A stretch of 64,000 nt of DNA, from the NCBI GenBank assembly GCA_015680685.1, contig MNCI01025159.1, forward strand, positions 89,412-153,411. Direction: 5' to 3'. Of this stretch, positions 35,791-44,934 are shown one piece after another. Under the pieces are notes generated by a model. It saw only the letters and a program-made list of their open reading frames with translations. It was not told where the DNA came from and ran no database searches. Numbering within the stretch: position 1 is the first letter of the stretch; the number at the start of each line of letters is the position of its first letter. This DNA comes from Gnetum montanum. Lineage: Eukaryota > Streptophyta > Gnetopsida > Gnetales > Gnetaceae. The translations under genes and the position numbers were made by a program.

Positions 35791-35798
35791 TATTTATA
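35791..35798 (-). promoter_or_regulatory. Candidate TATA box of the antisense gene
   Basis: Minus-strand TATAAATA in GGCTATAAATATGGG, about 90-100 bp before the open part of exon 1. Upstream (35855-35910) are GTAGTGTAGCATG and CGGTAGCAC motifs of the palindromic family, the same order of motif then TATA as in the C LTRs. The promoter would fire against the element's own sense transcript. Confidence 0.55.
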
Positions 35799-35939
35799 GC
35801 CAATGTAGTAGAAATAATTGTCACTTTCATGTTCTGAACAATGCGGAACACCCTTGTAGTGTAGCATGTCCCCGCTGCACGGTAGCACTCGGCTGTAGCA
35901 CAACAAGCGGGTCCATCAAAATTTTCCTTTCACCTTTAC

Positions 35940-36440
35940 AAATTGTTTATGGTTACAGTCCTCCAAGACCTTAAACTAGAAATTTTAACCTAGTTATGGT
36001 TTTCCATGACCTTAAACTAGAAATTTTATCATTCATTTTACATTTTAGACCTAGTGACAGTTCGCTATGACCTTAAATTGGTAGTTTTAACTCACAATGT
36101 TACATGGTTATGGTCCGCCATGACCTTAAGCTGGCAATTTTAGCATTCACTTTACATTTTTTAAAATTTAGTGATGGTCTAATAAGACCTTAAATTGGCA
36201 AATTCAATTTACAAACTTTTCATAGTTGTAGTTTACTATGGCCTTAAACTAGCAACTCTATTTCACAAATTTTGAATAGTGATGGTCCGCTATGACCTTA
36301 AACTAGCAACTCTGACATCTCCTTTACATTTTAAACCTATTGATAGTCTACTATGACCTAAAACTGGCACTATTAAAATGAAATTTTACATTATTGTGGT
36401 CCACTAAGACCTTAAACTGGCAATTATATTGCACCACATT
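35940..36440. repeat. Tandem repeat block 2 with GACCTTAAACT core
   Basis: About nine units of 45-65 bp around GGTCCGCTATGACCTTAAACTGGCAA, separated by ACATTTTA-rich spacers. It lies between the antisense promoter and the sense acceptor, so it may insulate or simply mark a rearrangement-prone spot. Confidence 0.88.
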
Positions 36441-36576
36441 ATTACCTTTTCTACATTCTATTGCATGTTACTTTATTAAATAGGTACCACTTGACATTCT
36501 CTTATTTGATGATTTTGTGGGAGTGATTTGAAAATGGCTATACAAGGTAATCTCCACATGCCCCTTGTCTTGACAG

Positions 36577-37680
36577 GACCTCATGCTAGGATTATAAGAC
36601 ACCTAAGCATAGAATCAATAGACTTGGAATCATCCACTCATGACGTTGCAACATCCTTGGAGAAATCTCTAGACTAGCCAGAACATTTGGTCAAGGCCTT
36701 AGACCTAGAGGCTAGGGATGTGACCAAGGACCCTCTTATTGAAACCATGGTAACTACATCTAGAGGTGAGGTGAAAACATTAAAAGTCAGTTCTCTACTA
36801 GAGCTACAAGTGTAACAAAACATTTCGAAAGTCCTTAATGATAATTTCAAAGTGTTTGCATGGTCATATGAAGACATGTTGGGCCTAGCCCCGTGGCTCA
36901 TACAATACAACATTATCTTAGACCCATGTGTCAAAGAGGTTAAATAGAAAGGGTGCAAAGTTAAGCTAGAGATTGCTTTGGTTGTATGTGATGAAATCAC
37001 AAAACTCTATTAAGTTGGTTTCATTCAAGCCGTCGATTACTCAGATTAGGTCTCAAACATTGTAATCCTACCTAAGAAAACTAGGAGTATACGAATTTGT
37101 ATAGACTACCAAGACTTAAATAAGGCTAAAATTAAGGATGACTTCCTACTACCTAGTATAGATCAACTTATCGATACTATAGCTGTTCATGCCTTACTGT
37201 CCTTCATGGATGAGTTTTCAAGATATAATCAGATTTGCATCAATCCAGAGCACCAGTTGGCAACTACTTTTATGATCCCTTGGGATACCTTTTGCTACAC
37301 AATGATGCCCTTTAGGCTAAAAAACTTTGGAGCAACGTATCAATGAGCAATGACATACATCTTTAGTAATTACCTCTTAGAAAGGCTGAACAACAATGTT
37401 GACAACATAGTAGTTAAGTCTAAGGAAGCTATTGATCATCCCAATGACTTAAATGTAGTTCTCCAATGTTGTCCTAGGCATGACCTATGCCTCAACCCTA
37501 GGGAATGTATTTTTGGGGTTAAAACTAGATGCATGCTAGGTTTTTTAGTGTCAAAAATAGGGATACGAGTGGAACCTGATAAGGTGAGGGCCATTGTTAA
37601 CCTAGGACCACCTACAAATCTCAAAGAGTTGTGTGGGTTGCAAAGAAAAGCATAGTTTATGAGAAGTTTTATCACAAGGT
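36577..37680 (+). pseudogene. Element C reverse transcriptase (decayed)
   Basis: The frame entering from the acceptor is open over the pre-RT region to VFAWSYEDMLGLAP (about 36845-36890). It then gives VSNIVILPKK, ICIDYQDLNKAKIKDDF, LSFMDEFSRYNQI and MMPFRLKNFGATYQ. The catalytic box near 37395-37418 reads NVDNIVVKS where Tat elements have YIDDIVVKS, so the second Asp is Asn. 37350-37655 covers the thumb (GFLVSKIGIRVEPDKVRAI). RT copies element RNA to DNA; this copy is inactive. Confidence 0.88.
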
Positions 37681-38150
37681 TGACAGAAAACTACACCCCA
37701 TGCAACACTAGCTCAAGAATGGGATCAACTTCAAGTGGATAGATCAATGTCAACAAGCCTTTGATAACCTAAAGAGAGAGCTTTTGCGCCTTCCCATTGT
37801 TTACCCATCATAGAGGGATAAGCCTTTCTACATCTACCTTGCCACCTCAGACACATCCATTGTCGCAGTGCTATGTCAAAGGAGAGATGATGGATTTGAA
37901 ACCCCAGTCTACTACTTGAGCCATGCATTGATAGCACACAAAGAAAAATATAATGAGGTAGAGAAAAACTATCTTGCCCTAGTATTCGCACTAAAAGAAT
38001 GGGGACATTACCTGTTTCATAGCAAAGTTAGCATCATATGTAAAAGCAACAGACTTTGGTCTATGACAACTAACTTGTACAAGAGTAGTAAGATAGCTCA
38101 ATGGAAAGCTATAACAATGAAATTCGATTTACATTATCTGGCACAATAAT
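37681..38150 (+). pseudogene. Element C first RNase H (decayed)
   Basis: It contains YIYLATSDTSIVAVLCQRRDD, PVYYLSHALIAHKEKYNEVE, LALVFALKEWGHYL and VICKSNRLWS. These match the Gypsy RNase H of Tat elements (TRVLxxAExRYxxIEKLCLALxFA, then the VxxxTD site). The active-site Thr-Asp has become Lys-Ser. Confidence 0.8.
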
Positions 38151-38279
38151 CAACAAATGGTCAAGTAGTAGCCACATAGCTTACGACTACACTCATTGAT
38201 GATTAGATAGTAATAGAACCCAAATTCCCGGATGAGCAAATCAATAGCATAAATCCTGTTCCATTAAATTTCAAAGCCA

Positions 38280-38790
38280 TTTTACATTTTGATGGTGCTT
38301 CAACTACATGAGGTGGTAGCACAACCGCTATTCTTACATTTCCCTCTAGGGAAAATTGACCCTTCATGTATCATTTTACATTCCTTTGCAAAAACAACAT
38401 AGCTAAGTACAAAGGACTCCTTAGGGGTCTTATAGTAGCTTAAGAGTTGAGGATCCAACATTTGGTAATTTGGGGCAATTCCCAACTCATTATCAACTAG
38501 ATCACCAAGGTTTATGCTTGCAAAGCTTCACACTTAAAACCTTATTGTAACTTAGCCAAAAGTAAACTAAAGTAATTCACAACATTAGACATTCAACATG
38601 TGCCTCGTAATGAAAACACTGTAGTAGATGAACTAGCCACATTAGCATTAAATGTGCAATCACACATGTTTCCTACCTTGCCTACCTTAATAATAGAATG
38701 CATTAATCCTATTACTCAAGTAGCACACATTCCATGTGTAAGTACAATAGATACCCAAGAGTCGTACGCCAACATTAAAGCTTAACTTCA
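38280..38790 (+). pseudogene. Element C second (archaeal-type) RNase H
   Basis: It opens LHFDGASTT, the first catalytic Asp in its FDGASxxxGAGAG context, then NNIAKYKGLLRGL (Glu of the NNxAEYEAL motif changed to Lys), VIWGNSQLIIN (family GDSQLVINQ, catalytic Asp changed to Asn), and ends VPRNENTVVDELATLALN. A second RNase H after the first is diagnostic of the Tat lineage. Confidence 0.85.
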
Positions 38791-38859
38791 ACATGGTGAA
38801 CCCCCACATGGCTTGACATCCGCTCATAAGGATGTAATACAAAAATGAGCCCAGTAGTA

Positions 38860-39980
38860 TGTCCTAATAGGAGATAACACCTTATGCAAACTCTCCTTTG
38901 ATGGGATACTACTGGCCTATGTTAGTGGGGAAGAAGCACAAAGGATTGTTAACAATGCCCATGAGGGACTATGTCGGGGACACATAGCTCCTAAGGCTAT
39001 GGCAGCAAAAATCATATTCTTAGGTTACTATTGGCCTTGCATAGAACATGCGATGTATGTCAACACCATGAAAACCTCATACATGTGTCACCTATTGAAT
39101 TACATCCTACATAGTTCATGTGGCTTTTCCAATGTTTTGGACTAGATATGATAGGACCTATCACACCTAAGTCTTCCATAGGACATAGATTCATTATTAT
39201 CACAACCAAATACTAGTGGGTAGAAGGTATTCCCCTTAGAAAGACCACATCCCAATAGGTTTTCCACTTTATCCTAAATAACATAGTAACAAGGTTTGGT
39301 CTTCCCATGACTATTGTGATGGACAATGGGCCACAATTTAGTAGGGTGCAAACCAAAACCTTTTGCGACAACCTTGGCATCAAACACTCTTTTTCATCAC
39401 CATACTACCCATAGGTGAATGGTCAAGTAGAGGCAACAAACAAAGCCATCATTAACCTTCTGAGAAATATGCTTAGCAGTAGCAAGAGGTGATGACATGA
39501 GTAAATCCTCTACATGTTGTGGGCTTTCTGTATGACATGTATAACAGGTACAGGTAAGACTCCTTAAAATCTTCTTTATAGATCTGAAGCGATGTTACCT
39601 CTTGAATTGTAGGTTCCATCACTTTGGATGATCCTTTCAAACATTATAGACAAGACTCAAAACAAAAATTCAACGATGATTGATCTTGACTCCGTAGAGG
39701 AGGAGCATGCTCAAACACTTAGTTGTTTCAAATGGTACCAGGATAAACAATGGTAAAATCACTAGTGCAACTTACATCAATGACTAATTAAAAAGGGCGA
39801 CTTAATCCTCAAGGCCATTCGTGAGCTAGTTAGCAAATTCTCATTCAACTGGAAAGTCCCTTTCATAGTCATGAAAGCCTATGAAAATGCAGTGTTCAAA
39901 TTGGCCGATGCAGATGGCAATGAGTTCGCAAATCCTGTTAATCACTTGTACCTCAATCCATACTGTGTTTGACACAAAGG
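38860..39980 (+). pseudogene. Element C integrase (decayed, D-D-E residues retained)
   Basis: Zinc-binding histidines in HEGLCRGHIAPKAM (about 38961) and the YYWP motif. First Asp in GLDMIGP (39139-39159), second in VMDNGPQFS (about 39319-39340), Glu in VNGQVEATNKAI (39418-39450). All three catalytic residues are present, though stops and frame shifts separate them. The C-terminal end (about 39835-39970) reads KVPFIVMKAYENAVFKLAD and NEFANPVNHLYL, the Tat integrase tail. Confidence 0.85.
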
Positions 39981-40009
39981 ATTACATCCAAGATAAATCA
40001 AGGTAAGCA

Positions 40010-40290
40010 AAAACATCCACTATGATGTAAAACTGGCATAGATAGTCTGTAATGACTATAAACTGGCACAACTCATCTACTATGACATTAAACTAGCACA
40101 AAATGTCCTTAGGGTATGACATAAAACTAGCATCCACCACATGGTCTGCTACTACCTAAAATTGGCCATCCACTATCTGCTACGATGTTAAACTAGCACA
40201 TCAGTCTAACAAGACCTTAAACTGGCACATCAGTCTGCTGGGAGCTTAAACTAGCACATTCAAAACTTTACCAAGACTTTAAATTGGGTC
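40010..40290. repeat. Tandem repeat block 3 with TTAAACTGGCAC core
   Basis: About nine units of 30-35 bp around CTACTATGACNTTAAACTAGCAC, just after integrase. It is related to the intron blocks. Tandem repeats in the 3' UTR are a known feature of Tat/Ogre elements and can seed satellites. Confidence 0.85.
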
Positions 40291-41692
40291 CATAGTGCAA
40301 TGCTTCCAAGCCCACAAGTGTGAATCTTGTGAACAAGTGAGCATGCACACTTTCAAACATCCTAGATAGCATGAGGTGGGACACTGCAGTTCTAGAATAT
40401 AGTTCACATTGCTAAGGAAAAACTTGCTAGAGTACATGCAATGTAATTGCCCCTAGCATCTTGCTGATCTTCTAGAGATGTCGTTTGATATCTTGCTGAC
40501 CTTCCGAAGCTACTGCTACCATAGCCAATCATCCTGGTATTAGCTCTTGTCATCAACACCTATTGTTAGAGTCCTAGCACTATTGTGGCCTAGCCACAAT
40601 GTTGCCATCCTCCAACCCTCGCCATCATCTGAGTTTAGCTATTAGGCTTCTCACCTTGTAGCTAGATTGTATGATGTTTTCCTTGGATGAGGAATCCTCA
40701 ACACCTGCATCACCGCTGCTCCTAGCCTCTTCAGTGCAAACCTTTCTAGCCAGCCACTGCTAGAACCACTATTGGCCTTCCTACTTTAGACATCATGCAT
40801 GTCAAGCACAACACTTGCCACTTTAGTAGTGTCCAAAGAAAGCAGGACTTTTCCCTCACTTCACTTCATGGTTATTTTTTCTTTTTTTCTCTTTGTTGTG
40901 TTTGTAAGATACAAGACAAGATAGCATCATTCAGAGATGTGTTTTTCCTTGAGAGAAAAACACTACATTATTCCAAAGTGATCACTCTAATTAGCTTAGA
41001 TACTTGGGAGTGCACACCCTACTCTCCCTTTCAACCAACTTAATCCTCCATTCCCTATACCCACAAGTTCTCATATCCTCTTCTCAAGTTTCCTTGACAC
41101 ACATGAATCCCTTTCACATGCCCAACTGCCAAGTCCATGATGATCATAATGCAACTCACCCCATGGGAAGCATCTGTAGGCAGGTCAAAGCCCCACATAG
41201 ATGTAACATAACTCATCTTGGGGAGGAAACACCTATCCTAGAACAAAAACAAGGTTTTTTGCAAGTGAATGTGGATGTAGAACAAAGGAAAAGCACAAAA
41301 ACATAAAAGAGTGAAAAGAAAACAAAAAAAAGAAGAAAAAAAAGGAAGACAAATGCCTAAAAAATGGCACCATAACTGCTTTACAATCTCTTTGGCCATA
41401 AATTGACCATATCCAAACACTCCAATGAGAGGTAAAAGGCCAAAAAAAAAAGAGAAAGATACCCATGCATATTGACTCTCTCACAAGTACCTAAACAAGG
41501 GATCACGCTATGACAAAAATTTTGCAAAGTGTCACATGTTACATTCATCCCTTTCCCAAACCTATTTCCTCAAATCTATCCATTTCCCCCTTATCCTACA
41601 TTTTCCTCCAGGCACTCTGAAACGTAGTGAAGCATCATCCGAGTGGGCACTGAGGAGCAATGTTGGTGTTTTGTTCTTCATGGTATTTCATA
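40291..41692 (+). other. Element C 3' untranslated region
   Basis: 1.4 kb without recognisable protein motifs. Frames at 40795-41043 and 41004-41306 are short and show no family resemblance. A-rich tracts at 41320-41345 and 41440-41455 generate spurious minus-strand frames. Confidence 0.55.
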
Positions 41693-41740
41693 TTCTTTGT
41701 TGACATCTCTCGAGTAGGTCCTCCAGATGTCAACAAAGAA
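41693..41740 (+). other. Perfect 16-bp inverted repeat at the 3' LTR edge of C
   Basis: TTCTTTGTTGACATCT (41693-41708) and AGATGTCAACAAAGAA (41725-41740) pair without mismatch around a 16-nt loop. The right arm, followed by GGG, forms the purine-rich tract 7 bp before the LTR. RNA from this place would form a hairpin holding the expected plus-strand primer tract. Confidence 0.8.
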
Positions 41741-41747
41741 GGGCCAT

Positions 41748-43783
41748 TGAAACACCATAAATTTTGGGACTCTCATGATTTAGTCGTCCCAAAATTTTGG
41801 TAAGGATCCCTACAAGCATGATGTCATGTTAGATCATGCAGATGACATGGCACCTTAGAAGTCCTAGCACCTACAAAGCTACTTCCAAGTCTACCTATCA
41901 CCCTCTGTAGCATAGTGAACATGGCACCTAGCCACAAGACTAGTTTGCATAAAAAAGGCACTAGGGGTAGACCAAATAGTCTGGAAAATTCTCTATCTCC
42001 CATGCTAATAGGCTTGCTACACCCTCTAGCTTGCCCAGTTTGACACTTGAACCAGTTTACAGTCTACCTATGGATCATGCTAGGAGCTATGGAAGGTTTT
42101 TGGGGTGGACTAAAGAGTTCAATAAGTTTTCTAACTGTGAGACCTACTATGCTACACTATGCTACATAGCATAGTAGGCCTTGAAAAGACTGATCAGGCT
42201 CCAAATATGCAGATTGATGACAACTTAGTCCTCCAAGATATCTTCCCCACTTCATCCTTGATGCATGAGCAACAAAATGTAGAAAAATATGGTGAATTTT
42301 GTTAGAAATAATTTTAATTTGAGTGCTATAGTGTGCTATGGTACGTAGCATAGCACAACGTACCAGGGATGTACTCTAACAATACTCCTACTCAGATAGC
42401 TTTGATGGAGTAACTATATTTGTTCATTTTTCAACCATTAAATAGGTTTTCTCTACTACCACACTAGGACATGATTGACATTTTGTGATAAAATGATTAC
42501 AAAGAAAGTCATAATTTGGGCCAATCTGGGTGCTATGCTATGCTACGCTACACAATGTAGCACAGTGTAGTAGGGTTAAAACGCACAAAGATTCCATGCC
42601 AAGTGGTCCCTAGCAAAGGGATTACACTTGGCCACAATAAGACCTTCAAGAGCACTTGTCCCACTTCGCCCCTAGGTTCCAAGCAAAATTTCTTGATAAA
42701 GCATTGAAAATCAAGTAAGGATGCAAGTCACACTAGCTGCTACACTACATAGCGTAGCAAGAACACAAAGCATGAAAGTGTCCCAAGGATGAACTCCACA
42801 AGTCCTAGGACATTTTAGCATAAAAGATAAGGTTGCAGTTGCTTGCCTGGACAGGCCTCAGATAGGTATTTTTTGGCTCTCAGTGAAGGTTCCTCTCAGA
42901 CTAACGACTATGCTACGCTACACTACGTAGCGTAGCATAGCATAGTGTGTGAATGTTTATGCTGTGCCCATATGCTAGGCAATGTAAGTAGCATAACACT
43001 CATGTGAAAGCATCAGGACATCTCTAGTTAGCTCCAAAACTTGTTGGCAATAGTCACTCCCATCCAAGCATTTCTTAATAGATAGAATCAGCAAGTTTGC
43101 TTTGTTTTGCACCCCCCTATTTATCCCCAAAGTTGTTCCTATGCTTGAACCTACTTGCAAGAGTAGGGAAGACATAGTCCTATAGCACATGCTTCACTTT
43201 GCATTCATTATTGGCATTCCTTATAACAAAAAATGGTAGTTCACTAGATTTTGGCACATACAGCTTCAACGGTATGGTCATACTGTAGCAAGTTTCACAA
43301 AACATCACACAGTAGCATGGCACAGTCACATTTGCACCTTGTGGGACCCAGGACACGGGGCATCCAAACCATATTTCTCTCCCACCTTTGGCTCTATAAA
43401 TATCCCAGTGAACAATGTTCAAAGGGTTTGCTTTCGGTTGGCTTTTAGTTGCCTTCTAGAATTCTTGGCTTTTGGACTATGCTAGCACACTATTTCTAGA
43501 ATTCTTGGCTTTTGGACTGGAATTTTGGCATTTTGGCTTTCTGGCAATTAGCTTTGGCGAGGAGACTATCAAGCAAAAATTTCTTGTTAGCAAGATTTTG
43601 ACAATAGCTCCAAGACCTATGATCATACTGCTTCATTGTAAGCTATGCCTATCGACACTACACATCAGTTGTACATCTTCATCCAAACAAAGATCAAGTC
43701 CCCCGATCTTGGGATGGTGCACTTTCTCACTAAAGCCTATTTCATTTTATTTTTCAATCATCATATTTTGCATCATTTCTTAT
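41748..43783 (+). repeat. Element C, right LTR (3' LTR)
   Basis: About 2036 bp, in register with the left LTR: palindromic islands centred near 42163, 42340, 42550, 42750 and 42924, broken G-box at about 43354, TATAAATA at 43395-43402. The island at 42908-42940 has 13-bp arms (CTATGCTACGCTA/TAGCGTAGCATAG). A short TTCTAGAATTCTTGGCTTTTGGACT duplication is seen at 43456-43518. Confidence 0.88.
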
Positions 43784-43929
43784 TTTTTTACATTTATCAC
43801 TTAATTCATACATAACATATTTAAAATAATTGTTTGCAAAAGGTTATTTTACACCGATTAAGTTCCTATCTGATCAACCAAACCATTTAGGGCACTCTAT
43901 TTTCATTTTTAGTCTAGCATGGCCCTCAT

Positions 43930-44920
43930 GCAAATTCAGGGTTGGGCTATATGCCCAGTAACCTCTCACTGTTCTAGCCACTAATGTTTTTGGTTGCTAC
44001 AATGATCTTTCCATGGTACTGCTAGCTTGAGCAACTTAGAGAATGAAGCATTTTTGGCTCTCTTAGGAATGTTATTGGTGTAACCCAAGATTCTAGCTTG
44101 CTTTCATAGCTTCCTAATTAGGAAAGGGAATGGAAGTGTTGCCTTCCCTGCATTTCCTTTCTTGAATTGGCATTGAATCTACATGAAGTATAATTGGGCA
44201 AGGTTGACATTGTATTTACCCATTAGGATTGCACTTCCTTTGGCTATGTATGTTGGTATTTTTCTTAGCCCTTTAGTGAGGAAGAGATGATATGTGTTGA
44301 TTTTGAAGTAAATTCTATCCTCTAGAGTTAGCTCATTGTATATTTTGTCTTCTTTATTATATGCCCATCCTTGTTTCTATGTCAGATCTTATGGATATGT
44401 ATGCTACTTTGGCCCCAACATTGGGTATGTTTAGAGCTTCTGCAATGACTTTAATTGAGTAAGAAATAGACATTCCACCAATGCTGATGGTGGTGCCCTC
44501 CTCTTTATTATGCTAGAATTGGTACATCTCACTGAGGTACCATTCACCACTTTCAGAAAGGATGTGCCATAAAGGCAATTCTTGAAGCTAAGTTCTAACT
44601 ACCTCAAGGCAAAATTCCATGAATGGTCCAAAGTTCATTTCCATGATGACTATGGTCAACATGGATCACCCATAGATGACTTGAAGGCATTCTTGGAATA
44701 GCACAAGGCATTTTCACTACACTTGAGCTTGTGGTTCTATAACCTTCACCTTGATTGATTTTCCTATAATAGGGGTTTCTTGATGAATGCTAATTTATTC
44801 GACCTCCTATTTGTCATGATTAGCTAGTAGACCTTGTTATCCTAGTTGACCTCTGTCATCCCTTAGGTATTTCCTTGCATCCTATGAAGGTCCTCCTTGT
44901 CCTCCTCTTTTTGGGGCCAT
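43930..44920 (-). pseudogene. Element B accessory ORF, N-terminal globular part
   Basis: It starts at an ATG (44920-44918), reading MAPKRGGQGG. After an unstructured part comes ILSESGEWYLSEMYQF, then ISIGGMSISYSIKVIAEALN, and after a frameshift near 44360, LTLEDRIYFKINTYHLFLTK, GSAILMGKYNVNLAQLY and LPFPFLIRK. This order resembles the plant transposon/retrotransposon accessory domain found beside Gypsy pol genes (Pfam calls one family putative plant transposon protein). It is on the same strand as B gag, in the position where Athila elements carry an env-like ORF. Its role is unknown. Confidence 0.6.
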
Positions 44921-44934
44921 CTACAATCAATTAA

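Larger units (their letters stand above)
30136..36576 (+). other. Candidate sense-strand intron of element C (Ogre-type position)
   Basis: The donor AAT|GTAAGG (GT at 30136) lies at the end of the open protease-linker frame. The acceptor CCCCTTGTCTTGACAG (AG at 36575-36576) is directly followed by the open frame leading into RT. Both edges are phase 1. As the sequence stands the joined codon is a stop (T+GA), readable as a CpG-decay change from C+GA. Known Ogre introns also lie between protease and RT but are much shorter. This one contains two tandem-repeat blocks and the whole antisense gene. Splicing itself is not shown. Confidence 0.55.
25421..43783 (+). mobile_element. Element C: 18.4 kb Tat/Ogre-like Gypsy element with an antisense gene
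   Basis: LTRs of about 2.0 kb (25421-27411 and 41748-43783) start TGAAACACCATAAATT and end near TTTCTTAT. Plus-strand gag, protease, RT, RNase H, a second RNase H and integrase follow Tat-lineage order. The duplicated RNase H and motifs such as VFAWSYEDM before RT are Tat hallmarks. A 6.4 kb candidate intron separates protease and RT and contains an antisense spliced gene. The first 80 bases of the LTRs differ at 10 positions, so the insertion is old. I could not identify target duplications or a clear primer site. Confidence 0.87.

Noticed and set aside
35575-35837. Three overlapping plus-strand frames near the antisense promoter
   Set aside because: Overlapping short frames in unusually GC-rich DNA, with no family resemblance. 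The same bases serve as exon 1 and promoter in the minus-strand model.
41233-41484. Minus-strand Phe-rich frames before the C 3' LTR
   Set aside because: They come from A-rich tracts in the 3' UTR.
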